Shown here: in pieces, positions 1-10,960 of the stretch
How the letters are laid out: each line of letters starts with the position of its first letter
How positions within the stretch are numbered: position 1 is the first letter of the stretch
Assembly (NCBI GenBank): GCA_027563935.2
Contig: CM050447.1
Coordinates: 14,166,501 to 14,230,500 of the forward strand
Direction of reading: 5' to 3'
Length of the DNA: 64,000 nt
From: Costus lasius
Lineage: Eukaryota; Streptophyta; Magnoliopsida; Zingiberales; Costaceae
Position numbers and translations under genes: made by a program
The notes under the pieces: generated by a model
Databases searched by the model: none
Seen by the model: the letters and a program-made list of their open reading frames with translations, nothing else
What the model was told of the DNA's origin: nothing

Positions 1-68
1 TTGGGCTAATTTATAATTTAGTCCAGTATTTTGGCCCAGTATGAGATTGGGCCCATTATTAGGTACTT
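1..68. repeat. 68-bp direct repeat, second copy at 53,360-53,427
   Basis: These bases match 53,360-53,427 with no difference that I can see, and homology stops at 68/53,427. At the second site the block sits directly upstream of a TATA-like motif and a duplicated 5'UTR exon. A further copy of that promoter block may therefore lie left of the window (inference). Confidence 0.85.
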
Positions 69-974
69 ATTGGATTGATCTTGATTGATACAATAATATT
101 CCTCTTGCTACGCAATTTGTTTAATTTCTTTTGTATCATCTATTCAAGGAAAAGAAGTCGATGATCCCCATATAGATGCTGAAGAAGACTAATATCCGTA
201 ACCTTCCGTATCTAAAGCTATTTGTGGTGGTACGGAAAGCTAAAGCATGCTGGAGATGTACAATCAGCCAACCGACTCTATTCTTTGCATTGTTTTGGTG
301 GAAAGTTAAATCTAAAAGATGTATAAGATTACATGTGCTTTTTGGCTGAGTTTCTTTAGAAGGTTAAGTTGGTGGATAATTCAATGCAAATGATGTGTGT
401 TGAAAGAAATAGAACTGACATGAGTTACTGTTTCAATAGAACTTTACGGGATGAAAAATAGTTGAGAATGCTATGAATCATGATACTTATGAATTTTTCT
501 GAATTTTGGTGCTCAGCAGTCAGCACTAACAATAGCAAGTTCCCATCGCTAGAAATTACTGCTTTGTATTTACTTTCTATTTAGGGTAAATTCCCTAAAT
601 TCAAATGGTGTATGTTATTTGCAGTTCATATCGGCACTGTTCATGCGATTTCCCTTGGAATTAATTGTTTATTTAATTAAAATGTATGGTTTGGTTTAAA
701 GTTAGTTTTGATATATAAGTCAGATTGATTAGGTTGACAGACGTCCTCCAAAACTATAGAGAAAAGTTGAGAAAGAAAAGCAGATTTAAAATCACAAAAT
801 CAACTCAATTTTAATTACTTTTGAAGGCTTAATAAAACGAGCAAAAATTGAAATTCTACACGCCACTCACGCACAGATGAAATCACACAAATTGTAAAAT
901 GCCATTCAATCTGTGTCCTATGCTAGCCAAACTATTAAAATGAACTGCGTGCTTGCTCATTTGACGAACCATGA
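69..974. other. Intergenic, no gene recognised
   Basis: AT-rich DNA downstream of the minus-strand thaumatin-like gene. No long open frame, RNA gene or repeat was recognised. It presumably includes that gene's 3'UTR. Confidence 0.5.
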
Positions 975-1786
975 TCAAGGGCAGAATGTGACCTTGTAGT
1001 CGGTTCCAGTAGGGCAGGTGAACATGCTGCTTGCGTCATCCTTGGGGTAGCTGTACGCGTCCGGGCAAAGTTCCTTGAAGAACCTGGAGTAGTCTGTGGC
1101 GTTGCAGGCGCCGGAGTTGCAGCAGTACTCTTCCGTCTTGAAAACAGTGCACGGGTTATAGCACCCTGCCGATGCCGCCGTCAGCACGTCCGGGCACTGC
1201 CCCACGATGTCTGCAGCGCACGCTCGAATATTGATTTCCATGGAAATACCCGTGTTGGGGCTGTAGATGTCCGCGGTGCAGCAGTACTCGTCCGTCGTTA
1301 ACGCCGTGCACGGGTTGCTGCACCCTCTCGGCATCCTCAGCGCCGACGGGCACTGCCCCACGATGTCCGCGGCGCAGCGCACGCGGCGGCAGCTGCTGTC
1401 GGTGGGGCTGAACTCCATGGGCACGTTGAAGCCGTCCACGTTGGAGATGTCAAAGAAATCGAGGTTGTTGAACTGGTTCAGCGCGAACTCCGCCAGCGTG
1501 TTGGGTGGGCTGCCGTAGCCCTGGCAATGGAGAAGTCCGCCGCAGTCGCCGGTCAGGCAACTCCCGCGCCCACTGCCTTCGAAGGAGCAGCCCGTGCGCC
1601 CCCAGATGCGGCCGCCTGTGGTGCCGGGGTTCACGTTGATGGTCCAGGACTGGCCCCGGTTGAGCTGGATGCCGCCTCCGGGGACGGCCGCGGCCCAAAC
1701 TGTGTAGGGGCAGCTGTTCGAGATCTCGAAGGTGGCTGCGTGGGACAGGGGAAGCAAAGCGCGGTTGAGGATGCGGCGGCGACCAT
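975..1786 (-). CDS. Thaumatin-like / PR-5 family protein with internal duplication and frameshifted signal peptide
   Basis: Secreted PR-5/osmotin-type fold, a family linked to defence and beta-glucan binding. The frame read from 1757 gives 260 residues. It has the family signature (G63 to C78, with C-L-T-G-D-C) and the acidic-cleft residues E90, D103 and D108. The C-terminus ends in F-C-P. It is odd in two ways. The [10 protein letters not shown] to E-Y-C-C block occurs twice, at residues 128-160 and 180-213, giving 22 cysteines where the family usually has 16. The frame also has no ATG: it opens on TTG at 1755-1757, while the only plausible ATG (1784-1786) starts a signal-like peptide one base out of frame. 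Either a one-base deletion or assembly error, or an unusual splice, separates signal and mature parts. The family call is firm; whether the gene works is open. Confidence 0.85.
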
Positions 1787-1904
1787 GGCTGAGCGTTTAA
1801 GGCCACGAATTATGCTTGGATTGCAGCTCTGCAGGTTTAGGAATTACATGGGGAAACTTTTTTTTTTCTGAATAGAAAGATTCATATCAATCCAAATATC
1901 AAAT

Positions 1905-1912
1905 TATTTATA
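1905..1912 (-). promoter_or_regulatory. TATA box candidate for the thaumatin-like gene
   Basis: TATAAATA on the minus strand, about 120 nt upstream of the putative ATG at 1786, inside an AT-rich stretch. Position and sequence fit a plant core promoter, but no start site is visible. Confidence 0.4.
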
Positions 1913-2128
1913 CAATTATTAAAAAAAAAATTTATATTATTATTAATAAATGGCGCTGAGGCGCTGAGGATGAACGCGGAAAGGAGAAGTCAAAGACGTC
2001 TTGGAAACTATAGCGACGTTACGACCTCGAACGTAGTCGCGTGGGACAGGCTGACGAGGAAGCGAAGCAAGCGCCGTTCATGATCCGGCGGCCAAAAGCC
2101 AATCTAGGTTAGGCCAAAAAAATACAAA

Positions 2129-2201
2129 CGATCACGATGGGACTCGAACCCACAATCTCCCGCTCCGGAGGCGAGCGCCTTATCCATTAGGCCACGCAAT
2201 C
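2129..2201 (-). tRNA. trnR-CCG: tRNA-Arg (anticodon CCG)
   Basis: A 73-nt cloverleaf reads on the minus strand. The 7-bp acceptor stem includes two G-T pairs. The D-arm contains TGGCCTAATGG (A box) and the T-arm GGTTCGAGTCC (B box). The seven-base anticodon loop CTCCGGA places CCG (plus-strand 2166-2168) at positions 34-36, so it decodes CGG arginine codons. There is no intron and CCA is not encoded. A T-run just past the 3' end (plus-strand A-run at 2116-2122) is a suitable Pol III terminator. Confidence 0.95.
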
Positions 2202-2423
2202 TCGATGACAGGTTAAAAGAAACACCTTTCATCCCAAAAAAATTGAGTCTCTAGTAATACGCTAGAGCAAGATAAAATACTGAACGAACAAAATCAATTA
2301 TTTTTGAACCAAAATCAATTCAATCATTTGATGCATCGCCGATCGTACTCAAACAGCCATTCGAGTTTCATTTCTCATCGATCATCTCAATCCCTAGCCT
2401 CCACCGCAGTCCGCACAAGGGGC

Positions 2424-2801
2424 TCAGCAAGCATAGAGCTCGGCCAGCTCCGCCACGTCCTCCGCCGCTTCGCCGGCGTCCGCGTTCCCCAGCACCCACA
2501 GGAGGTGGTCAAAGAGCACAACCTCGCACCTCACCCGTATCTCATCGCCCATACCCTCGGATCGACGATCGATCAGCGCAGCCAGCAGCGGGTGATTCAA
2601 CTGCTCCGGCTTCACCATGTACCGCCGCCTTGAGCCGCCGACGAGCACCGCCACCACCCCGCCGCCGTTGCTGTCGGCGGCGATTGGAGAGTCCTCCTCC
2701 CCCCACATGGCCTCGCGATCGTATTTGGACCTGAGGCTGCTGTAAGATGACGCCCGCCCTAGCTTGGAGAGACTCTTACACTTCCTCAATATTGTGTTCA
2801 T
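2424..2801 (-). CDS. SAUR: SAUR family (small auxin-up RNA) protein
   Basis: An intronless 125-residue frame with a true ATG at 2799-2801. It has a basic N-terminus, a low-complexity linker, then the SAUR core from about residue 48: V-A-V-L-V-G, R-R-Y-M-V, L-N-H-P-L-L-A-A-L and later C-E-V-V-L-F. Known family members are auxin-induced regulators of cell expansion, many acting on PP2C.D phosphatases; that role is inherited from the family, not visible here. Length and lack of introns are typical. Third positions are GC-rich, unlike the flanking AT-rich DNA. It lies 220 bp from the tRNA on the same strand. The C-terminus is acidic and alanine-rich. Confidence 0.88.
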   Translation of the reverse strand: MNTILRKCKSLSKLGRASSYSSLRSKYDREAMWGEEDSPIAADSNGGGVVAVLVGGSRRRYMVKPEQLNHPLLAALIDRRSEGMGDEIRVRCEVVLFDHLLWVLGNADAGEAAEDVAELAELYAC

Positions 2802-3540
2802 CTTGACGTGATCTCAAACAAAAAGAGAGACAAAAGAAAAAAAAGGATGAGAGGGAGAGATTTCCTTGTAACTTGGAGAGGTAACAAGCATAAGCTTGAT
2901 TCATATACGCACTAGTCCAACTCCAAGCCTAGCGCTATAGGCACACTTTGGTGACCTAACTTGAAAGGGGCCCTAGAGTTTATCATTAAGTAACTTTTGT
3001 CAAACCTAATGCGATCATATTGAATTGGAAATTTCTATAGGCTATGAGATACGAGACATTGATCTTGGTATGAGCTCAGATAGTTTTGATTATATGTGCA
3101 ACTTGGATGAGAGCAAGATTGCTGCATGTTTGTTGGCATTATATTGATGTTAGGTTAATTTGGATCACATAATCATGATTAGACTTCACTTTCTTTCTTT
3201 GCTTTGCTTAGCTTTCAATTTAATCCTTGTGCTAATTAACTAAAAGTATAGTGGTTGAAACTAACAATCAATGGAATAAGGCAGCATATCTAGAGGTGAA
3301 GGTAATAGAATACTTCCTTACCCTATTTAACAAAAAAAAAACAGAGTTTCGCCGATAATATAATTTTGGACACAATATTTAATAAAATTATATTAATTTT
3401 TTTAATACAAATGTTATAATATAATTTAATATAAAAAGTTATTATTTTACAACGACACAATTTATTATTTCTCAAATATCTATTTTAAAAATAAAATATT
3501 AAATTAATCCTTATTCTTTTAATAATAGTTTAAATCTGGC
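2802..3540. other. Intergenic AT-rich spacer
   Basis: Upstream region of the SAUR gene. AT-rich with A-runs around 3,330 and strongly AT-rich at 3,360-3,530. No gene or transposon ends recognised. Confidence 0.5.
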
Positions 3541-4164
3541 GAAAGAAAGCTCCGCATGCCTCACTGCCACTACTCGGAGACCGGCCAAGCCTCGCTGCCC
3601 CGGTCTCTGCTCGCGACGAACCCTAGTTCTTGATTCCGATTCGCTGGAGAGTGGCGCTCTCTGCTCATCTTTACGCCTCGCTCCGATCGTTTGGGTCTCC
3701 GATCCGTTCGGGTGTAAGCGCTTGGCATCGGGATGCGATGCGGCGGCGGACCCTAGCCATCAAGATGGAACCATGAACTTAGGGGAAGGTAGCCCAGATG
3801 AGTGCTGCTCTCTTGCTGTTTGCTGTGGTTGTGATGGACCTTCATCGTCTTCTTTTTCTTGGGTGAGAATAATTTGGAGTTGCACATCCTTGAAGGTTGA
3901 TGCACCATTATTATTTTTTGTATAGTCTTTGTTTTCTTTAATGTGATTCACTATCTAATGACCTATTATTTTCCGTACATTTACAGTATTTATTTGACTA
4001 ATGCAGATATTGCTCTGTTTGATGCTTCACAGTATGCATTTTTTGGTAAGTATGCCAGGGAGGAAGATGGGTTGGGTGGTTTGGCCGATGATGATGATGC
4101 AGACACTGGTTTCGTTGGTCTTGATGATGGAGAATACACGTTTCCTTCAGTTGGTGATGGAGAG
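3541..4164 (+). pseudogene. PAT1: PAT1-like decapping factor, 5' fragment
   Basis: Positions 4007-4164 form an exon bounded by a TGCAG acceptor and a GTGAGT donor. It encodes F-D-A-S-Q-Y-A-F-F-G-K followed by an acidic stretch, the hallmark N-terminal box of plant PAT1 (topoisomerase II-associated/PAT1 family). PAT1 proteins activate decapping with DCP2 and the LSM1-7 ring in P-bodies. Upstream, 3541-3730 is GC-rich and resembles a 5'UTR, but no clean first coding exon is visible: short frames from the ATGs near 3,733 and 3,767 stop at once. The matching 3' part begins at 27,210. The stretch that normally links the two (the S-D-I-D-D-L-A region) was not found. I read this as the head of a broken gene. 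Confidence 0.7.
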
Positions 4165-6121
4165 GTGAGTTACTTATACGTACAAAAATATGCGCTTCAT
4201 GCTTTGATAGAACTAGTTCATTGTATCTTATTCATTGCTGAAACTTAGCCTGGACAAGAGGAGGGTGCATTTAACAATTGGCATACATTAAACTTTTTGG
4301 GAGATCAACGAGAGTGATTCTTAATCATGTAACTATAGGGCTACTTTAAGCATTATAACCTTTGAGTGTTCCTACAATACAAATAGTAGGATGTAAGGAA
4401 TGTTCGATTGATGCAACTTACAGTGCTTCTTGCACTATTATATTGGTGTGAATAAACAATTAGCACTAAAGAATAAGACTAGATCAGCGAACCAAAACGT
4501 GGAAGCACTAGTGGAATATTGTAGAAGCATGAAATTGATGACGCACTGAATATAAGGAGAGCTGAAAAGCTTGTCACTATTTGTTAACTAGAAATTAATG
4601 AGAAGGGAAAATGGTAATAATGGTTGTTATATATAAATATTTAGAAAGACATATAGAACTTAGGAGTTATAAGGGCATTGTGTCGGAGGGATGCATATGA
4701 GGAAGCAACGTTGGTATTTAAAACCATGGTCACAACTATTCATGCAAAACCAACCCATGTTCTGTTGTGTTTTAGTGGAAGCAAGCAATGGATGATGAGA
4801 TGGTGGCGTTGAAGTCCCAAGGTTGGTGAGATCTTGCTAGTTCTCCTTGTCATTAAACTTATTGCTTAGATGAATGTTTACAGTGAATCTTGATACCGCT
4901 GTGGGTTGGTAGAAAGCAAGGCATCTTGCAAAGATTACATAAACTTAGTGTCGATTATTTCGAGATATTTTTTCATGTTGTCAAACTTAATTATATTATA
5001 TTGTTGTTTTCTTTGGCAATTAACCAAGACTAAAAAATATTTCCAAATGATGTTAAAGATATTGGGGAACAAGTATCATACAATACAATAGAAAAACAAA
5101 ATTTTGTTGTTTCCAACCAAGGATCCATATGAAGGAAAAACTAATTAGTTGTTCAAGAACTACATTTTGAGTTTCACAAGGTTGAATCCCTTTCAAGAGC
5201 ATGTCAACGCCTCGCCTCTATGTTATTCAAACAGAATCAGACGAGATCTCTTTCTGGCTACTCTCTAATGCTAGTGTTGAGAAGCAGCGACTTTCTTATA
5301 CTCATCTCATATATAGAAGACGACAACAATAAAGGAGGTGGTGCACAATGATGAGAAGGAAGCAGTACCAATGAATTGTATTTCTTTTTGTATTAGCTAA
5401 CATGTACCACCTAAGTATGATATTATCCCTTTTATAAAATGAGTGACCTGTATTCTTCGAGTTTACATGTAACAGTGTCTCTAATAAAAAATAATGAATT
5501 TAATCATATAAAAAGAATTTCAAGTTTGTGGTTCAAAACCATGATATTGCTATCACCGTCATGCAATTTGATAACACTTGTCAAAATAAGAATCCACTTT
5601 GATCTTATATGCAACCCAATAAATCCTTAGTGTTAGCAGTAACATTGCTAAACACCATTGCTCCTAAATTGTAATAATGTCAAAATATCTTATTGTGTTA
5701 ATGTTCTTGTGTAGTTTAATTCCATTGTCCTTACTATCTATATTGAATATAAGTCGTGAAACGTATTATACTTGTATAATTCAATTATTATGTTTCTTGG
5801 TTCTCAAGTAGATTAATATAATAAATACAATCAATATCTCATATTGATTCATTTATGTATGACTATGTACTTTTAGTTTCACTCACTCTAGTCTAAGATA
5901 CCAATACTCATGTTATATGTAGGGTCAAAATTGGTTAAGTTGAATTTATGTTGAAATATAGCGCAAGTGTATCATATTCATCTTATAATTATAAAGTTTT
6001 TTGTTTAATGAGTTCTAGTTTCCAATGAATGCAAGTATTCATTATTGAAAGAATAATGTAGTTAATAACATTGTGCTATGACATGACTTACAACTTAATA
6101 TAAGAGTACTCCTAAAAGTGG
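4165..6121. other. PAT1 pseudogene intron, no feature recognised
   Basis: AT-rich sequence after the PAT1 donor site. Only short open frames that match nothing I recognise. No LTR or inverted-repeat ends seen. Confidence 0.45.
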
Positions 6122-6640
6122 TTTAGTGGATTGATATCTGACTTTTAGAAGACTTGTGAATGTTTGGATTTGATTGACGTCTTGCTTTTTAAGGGTTTGT
6201 ACATATTAAGACTTGATGAATATCCGGCCTAGATTTGTTGAATATTCTGTCTTTTAAGGCTTGTGAATATTCAAATTTGATTGGTATTTGATCTTTATAA
6301 GACTTGTGGATATTTGAATTTGATTGACATTCTACCTTTCGAGGGTTTGTGGATATTTAGACTTAGTGAATATTCTGTTTTTTGAAAGCTTGTGGATATT
6401 TGAACTTGATAAATATTTTACCTTGTGACAGCTTATGGATATTTAGACTTGATGAATATTCTACCTTTTGAGGGTTTATGAATATTCAGGTTTGAAGAAT
6501 GTCTTGCCTTTTTAGGGCTTGTGGATATTTAATTTTGATGTATATCTTTCCTTTCAAGGGCTCGTGGATATTTAATTTGATGAATATCCCCTCTTTTAAG
6601 GGCTTGCGAATATTCATAGCAATAATAACAATCCTGGAAA
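6122..6640 (+). repeat. 43-bp minisatellite, about 11-12 degenerate units
   Basis: The motif TTGTGGATATT and variants recurs at 6154, 6197, 6261, 6304, 6347, 6390, 6433, 6476, 6519, 6562 and 6604. The spacing is 43 bp almost throughout (one 64-bp step, one 42-bp step). Each unit also carries a GATGAATATTC-like core and a CTTTTGAGGG-like tail. Copies differ at many sites, so the array is old. Confidence 0.9.
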
Positions 6641-6689
6641 TAGGACTTATATACTTGATTTGTCTTTTTTGAGAATGTCTTAATTTAGC

Positions 6690-6935
6690 CATTAATGTGT
6701 TTTGAGCTAGCCTTTAAAGGGCTAATGTATCTGAGGTAACCTTTGATGGGTTCTTTTGTCTGAGTTGGCCTTTGAGAAATTGACATGATGCACTAGGCTT
6801 TTGAAGGGTTAATATGTCTAAGTTTGAGTTAGCCTTTCAAAGGCTAAATATGATTTAGCCTTTGAAGGTCTACATTGATTGATGCATTGGAATAAGTTAC
6901 AGGATTATACTCGATTGGTTTAGCCTTTATAGATC
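6690..6935 (+). repeat. Degenerate array with period near 29 bp
   Basis: An AGCCTTTGAAGGG-like motif recurs at about 6709, 6738, 6767, 6796, 6829, 6856 and 6921. It directly follows the 43-bp array but has an unrelated core. Confidence 0.6.
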
Positions 6936-7830
6936 TGTTTCAATCTAGATATCTGATAAAAAATCTAAGGTCAGATCTAGAAAGATTATACTCGACTTAT
7001 TAAGGATCAATATTTGGATAATATCAAGAGTTGTTCGATTGGTTATGAAAATTAATATCAGGAATTTTGATTTACATATTTGCTTCAATATAGATCTCTG
7101 ACCAATAATATGAGGTCACATCCGTGAAAATTTATATCAACTGTAAGATAAATTGATCTTTAATATGACCATTCATTCTAATATGCCGATCAAAAATTTG
7201 AGGTCATATTTGGAAAAATTTGACTTTGACTCAACAAAGCTCAATATTTGGATTATATTAAAAGTTGTCCGAGTAAATTAACATCAGTCGTTGGAATTTT
7301 AATTTGTAGATCTGCTTCGATCTAGATTTCCGATCAAAACTAGAAGGTCATATTTGGAGAGATCTAACTCGATTTAATAGGGATTGATTCCTTGATCATA
7401 TCAAAGGTTGTTGGATTGACTCATATGTATACAAAACTGTCAACCGTTGACTACTGGATTAATAATACATAATGATTTAAATCTGGCTCACTGAATTGAA
7501 TATCAAAGATCTTGGCCGTTGTTGGATTAGATTTGGACCGTCATATTGAAAATAGAGGATCCAGGTTATTAGATTAAAACTGGATGATATGAGTATTGAA
7601 ACGGGATGATTTGAGTTGGATCAAAATTAGAAGATGTAGTCGTCAGATCGGGGTTGGTAGATCTAATCTGTTGGATTGTAACTGGGTAGATCTGGGCCAT
7701 CAGATCAAATTTGGTGAAGTTGGGCCATTGGATTGAAACTAGATTTGAGCCATCATTGTAGAATCAGATCTGGACCGTCAAGTTGAATCTAACTAATCTA
7801 GATTATTTGATAAGTAGATTAGACCCAAGC
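6930..7830 (+). repeat. Long-period degenerate repeats
   Basis: An AGATCTGCTTCGATCTAGAT-like motif followed by GATCAAAAATTTGAGGTCATATTTGG-type text (shortened here) recurs near 6933, 7077, 7178 and 7309. From about 7,600 a shorter GATCTGGGCCATCAGATC-like motif recurs. Periods are irregular (about 100-145 bp, then about 35). This may be a decayed satellite or transposon interior. Confidence 0.5.
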
Positions 7831-8311
7831 CAGTAGATCCTCGTCAAACAAATCGACACCACATATTGTTTGATTAGATTTGGATCATCGAGTGCTATTT
7901 GGAAGAATTTGGGCTGTCGGATGAGGGTAGTGCTTCATCTTCATCGTTTCACCTGTGACAAAGGTGAGCGAACAAAGTTTGTTGCCGCATGCTGTCCACC
8001 TTTTAGCTGGTTGACTTGCTCCGACCTAGAGTTCCATGTGTTACAATAAACTAGTAACCAGAGTTTGGTGCCGATCGGTGGTGGTTTATCACCGAACGAA
8101 CCCAGGCAAGGGGCTCATGTGGAACACAGTGGTGAAAACAGGGATCACCGGAAAAGCTTTCAATTCCAACGATCTGGTGGTCAGATGGATAGATTCTCTT
8201 GTTCGTCGGTGCATGTACTCAAAGGAGAAGGTGTAGCCAGAGTTTGAGCTTGATTAGGTGACTAGATGTTGGGTTTGACTGGACAGAATGTTGGATTGTT
8301 CATAGTGTATA

Positions 8312-8621
8312 TGTTACCAAACCGGCTCATCCTCCCATATGGAGGGTTTATTCCCGCCGAACCAGACCCAAGTCTGGTTCAGGGAACCAACCGGTTCGGG
8401 GTGAGGGAAGTGGGTGAGAGATGTATTAGGGCAGGATAGGGAGGAGGGGAGGTTTTCATGCTTGAACTTTGTTGTTAACGCTGAGACGTGGTTCTCGCCG
8501 GAAGTTCTCCAGTTGAGGTTAGCTGTGTTTCCTTCGTTTGGATTTCCTTTTTCAACTTGGATTTTTGTTGTGATTTCTATTTTTCCCTGCTATCTTGGAT
8601 TTCTTGTTGTTTCCCGTATCA
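8312..8621 (+). repeat. 5' LTR of the Reina-like element
   Basis: Begins TGTTACC and ends GTATCA. It matches 13,849-14,171 closely along its whole length. A TGG-initial primer-binding candidate follows a few bases after the end; its tRNA partner is not identified. Confidence 0.88.
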
Positions 8622-9002
8622 ACTTGGTCCGACTTGCGGGATAGCGATGCCTGCGGAAGGATCGCATGTCCGTCGCCACCGATTGTGCAAAGGACCTCGC
8701 GTTGGGAAGAGGCGACAGCGGCGATCCTCGGGAAGCTCTATCGGAGCGCCATCCGCTCGCCAGGTGCAGAGGAGGCGGAAGGCGACGAACTTCCGGATCT
8801 CTTCTTTCGGAGGGCTCGGGATCGGATTGCAGGAGAGAGTGGTGAAGGGGATTGGGCGTCGCCTGAGAGTCAAGCAACGCATGCGGAAGCGGCGGAAGAG
8901 AGGGTTGCGACCGCCAGGTAGCTTGCGCCGTTCGTAGCCTCATGCGGCGCTCGCAGAAGCTACGGGAAGAACCTACGGCCACAGGAGGGAACTCAGCGCA
9001 CT

Positions 9003-10290
9003 GTGAGCGCGCTATCTTGGCTGCCCACTACGAGGGGCGAAGCGCGGCTGGAGAGTTTGGAGAAGGCGATAGGGGAACTACAATCCACTATAGCTGGGGT
9101 GCAGGCTGACCTTCATTCAACTGGGAAAGATTGTCGGTTGGAGGTCCTAGCCCTAGATAAGGAGCGGCGGCTAGCTGTAGATGAACGCTGACAACATCGC
9201 GAAGAGATATTTGAGATTAACAAATGACATGCAGAGATGGACCGTTGCCTCGAGGCTTTGGATGAAATGCGTAGCCAGTTGCTGGAAATGGCGAAGGAAA
9301 GGACTGTACACACCATGGTTCATTCGACGGCAGGGGGGTCATGGGGGATGCGTGTGCCGAAGGAAGGGTTGGATGCTCCGGAAATTCAAATCAAACCTTA
9401 TTGTCCACCCGGGATACGTGAGGAACATTGGTCAATACCTGAACCTGGAGTTGGTCAACAAGCACTAGGCCCATTTGCAGAAGCTAGACACCACGGAGGA
9501 GGTCGGACGGGGGGAGAAGCCGACCATGACTCTGTTGGCAATGAGGATCGCTGATTGATGCACCGACGAGTGGAGCTCCTCACCTTCGAGGGTGATGACC
9601 CGGTGGGATGGATAGCTCGGGCCGAACAATACTTCGACATCCAGGGACATTGGAAGACTATAAAATACCCTTAGCTTTCATCAGCATGGAGGGCCCTGTA
9701 AATCACTGGCTACGGTGGTTGAGAAGAAGGATCCCCAACATTATGTGGGAAGGATTAATGGTGGAATTGGTGCAGCGGTTTAGCGATTGTGTTGCCACAA
9801 ATGTGTATGAGTGCCTTGTGGCCCTAGAGCAAGGGACTAGGACGGTGACCGAGTATATCACAGCGCATGAAGAAATTGCCTCCCAACTTCCGGATTTAAC
9901 TGCGCAACAATATTTGGGGTTTTTCTTGAAGGGATTGAGCTCTGAAGTCCGAGAACGTGTATGGGCATTCTTCCCTAGCATCATCTTACGAGCTATGACC
10001 CTAGCTCGCGTTATTGAGAAAGAACTCTTTGGCAGAGGGGATCAGAAGCCCCGCGTCACCTCTGGCGCTTTCTCTCGTAAGAGTTTTTCAAGTACGAGGG
10101 GATTCTCCTCTAGCAAACTATTATGGGTATCTTCGTCCTCCCCAACTACTGCACATACCCAAGACGCTTTCAAAATCGGAGGCGATACACGATCGGGGCT
10201 ACAAGGGGCTGCTAAGGGGGATGACGCACAACGCACCCTTACTAAAGAAGGGAGCCATGTTCGCTCCTCGTCAAGTAGCATGACTTAGGG
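9003..10290 (+). pseudogene. gag of the Reina-like element
   Basis: The readable part at 9608-10288 is a Ty3 gag (Retrotrans_gag) domain. It has P-V-N-H-W-L-R-W-L, L-V-Q-R-F-S-D, then V-T-E-Y-I-T-A-H-E and F-L-K-G-L-S-S-E-V-R. Upstream, 9003-9600 holds coiled-coil-like gag in other frames, so at least one shift occurred. The usual zinc knuckle and protease are not clear between here and the MITE. Confidence 0.75.
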
Positions 10291-10396
10291 GGACCGCATG
10301 AGAGGAGGAAGAGCCTTATCATATCAGGATTACATTAACAAGAGGGAGAAGGGCATGTGTTTTCGATGTGACCAGCCTTACCACCCCATGCATCAG

Positions 10397-10741
10397 CAAG
10401 GATCAAAAAACCGGTCCGGTGTACCGGTCTGATGTCTCCTCGGACCGGTATGGTACCAACAATAAATCGAAAAAAAAATCTAATTTTAATTTAAAATTTT
10501 TTAATTGTACCAGTACCGTACCGGTACAGTACCAATATCGTACTGAAATTAATTTTTAAATTAATTTTTTTAATTAAAATCGGTACAAACTGATCGGCTT
10601 TTATATAAACTGAGCGGTACATACCGGTACCGTAATAAAAAAATTATTTTTTTTCTCCAATACTGACGGTTTCCTCTTGGTCTGAGATCGGTCCCTCACC
10701 GGACCAGTACAAACCGGTACCGACCGGTTTTACCTTCCTTG
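10397..10741. mobile_element. hAT-type MITE inserted in the Reina-like element
   Basis: 345 bp flanked by an exact 8-bp target duplication TGCATCAG (10389-10396 and 10742-10749). The ends are inverted repeats, CAAGGA-n6-AACCGGTC against its mirror. The interior is AT-rich with many ACCGGTAC-type palindromes. An 8-bp duplication and CA(A/G)GG termini are hAT hallmarks; there is no coding capacity. Confidence 0.85.
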
Positions 10742-10960
10742 TGCATCAGTGTGGTAACCAGAGTCTTCGTATCACTCCGCTTGTGGAAGACGATGAGATA
10801 CTAGAAGGCATCGACGAAGAGAATGAAGACATGAGCGCATTGTCCGTGGCATGGCTGAAAACGCTAGGCGAAGGGTGTCCATGGAGACCCGTCCCTGATC
10901 CGCTCCCCCATTGCATTTAAGAGCCCGAACGATAAGCTGGATGCTGACTTTAGTGCCGTT

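Noticed and set aside
6122..6640. CRISPR-like regular spacing of 43-bp units
   Set aside because: The whole unit repeats with no unique spacers, in a plant nuclear intron. It is a minisatellite.
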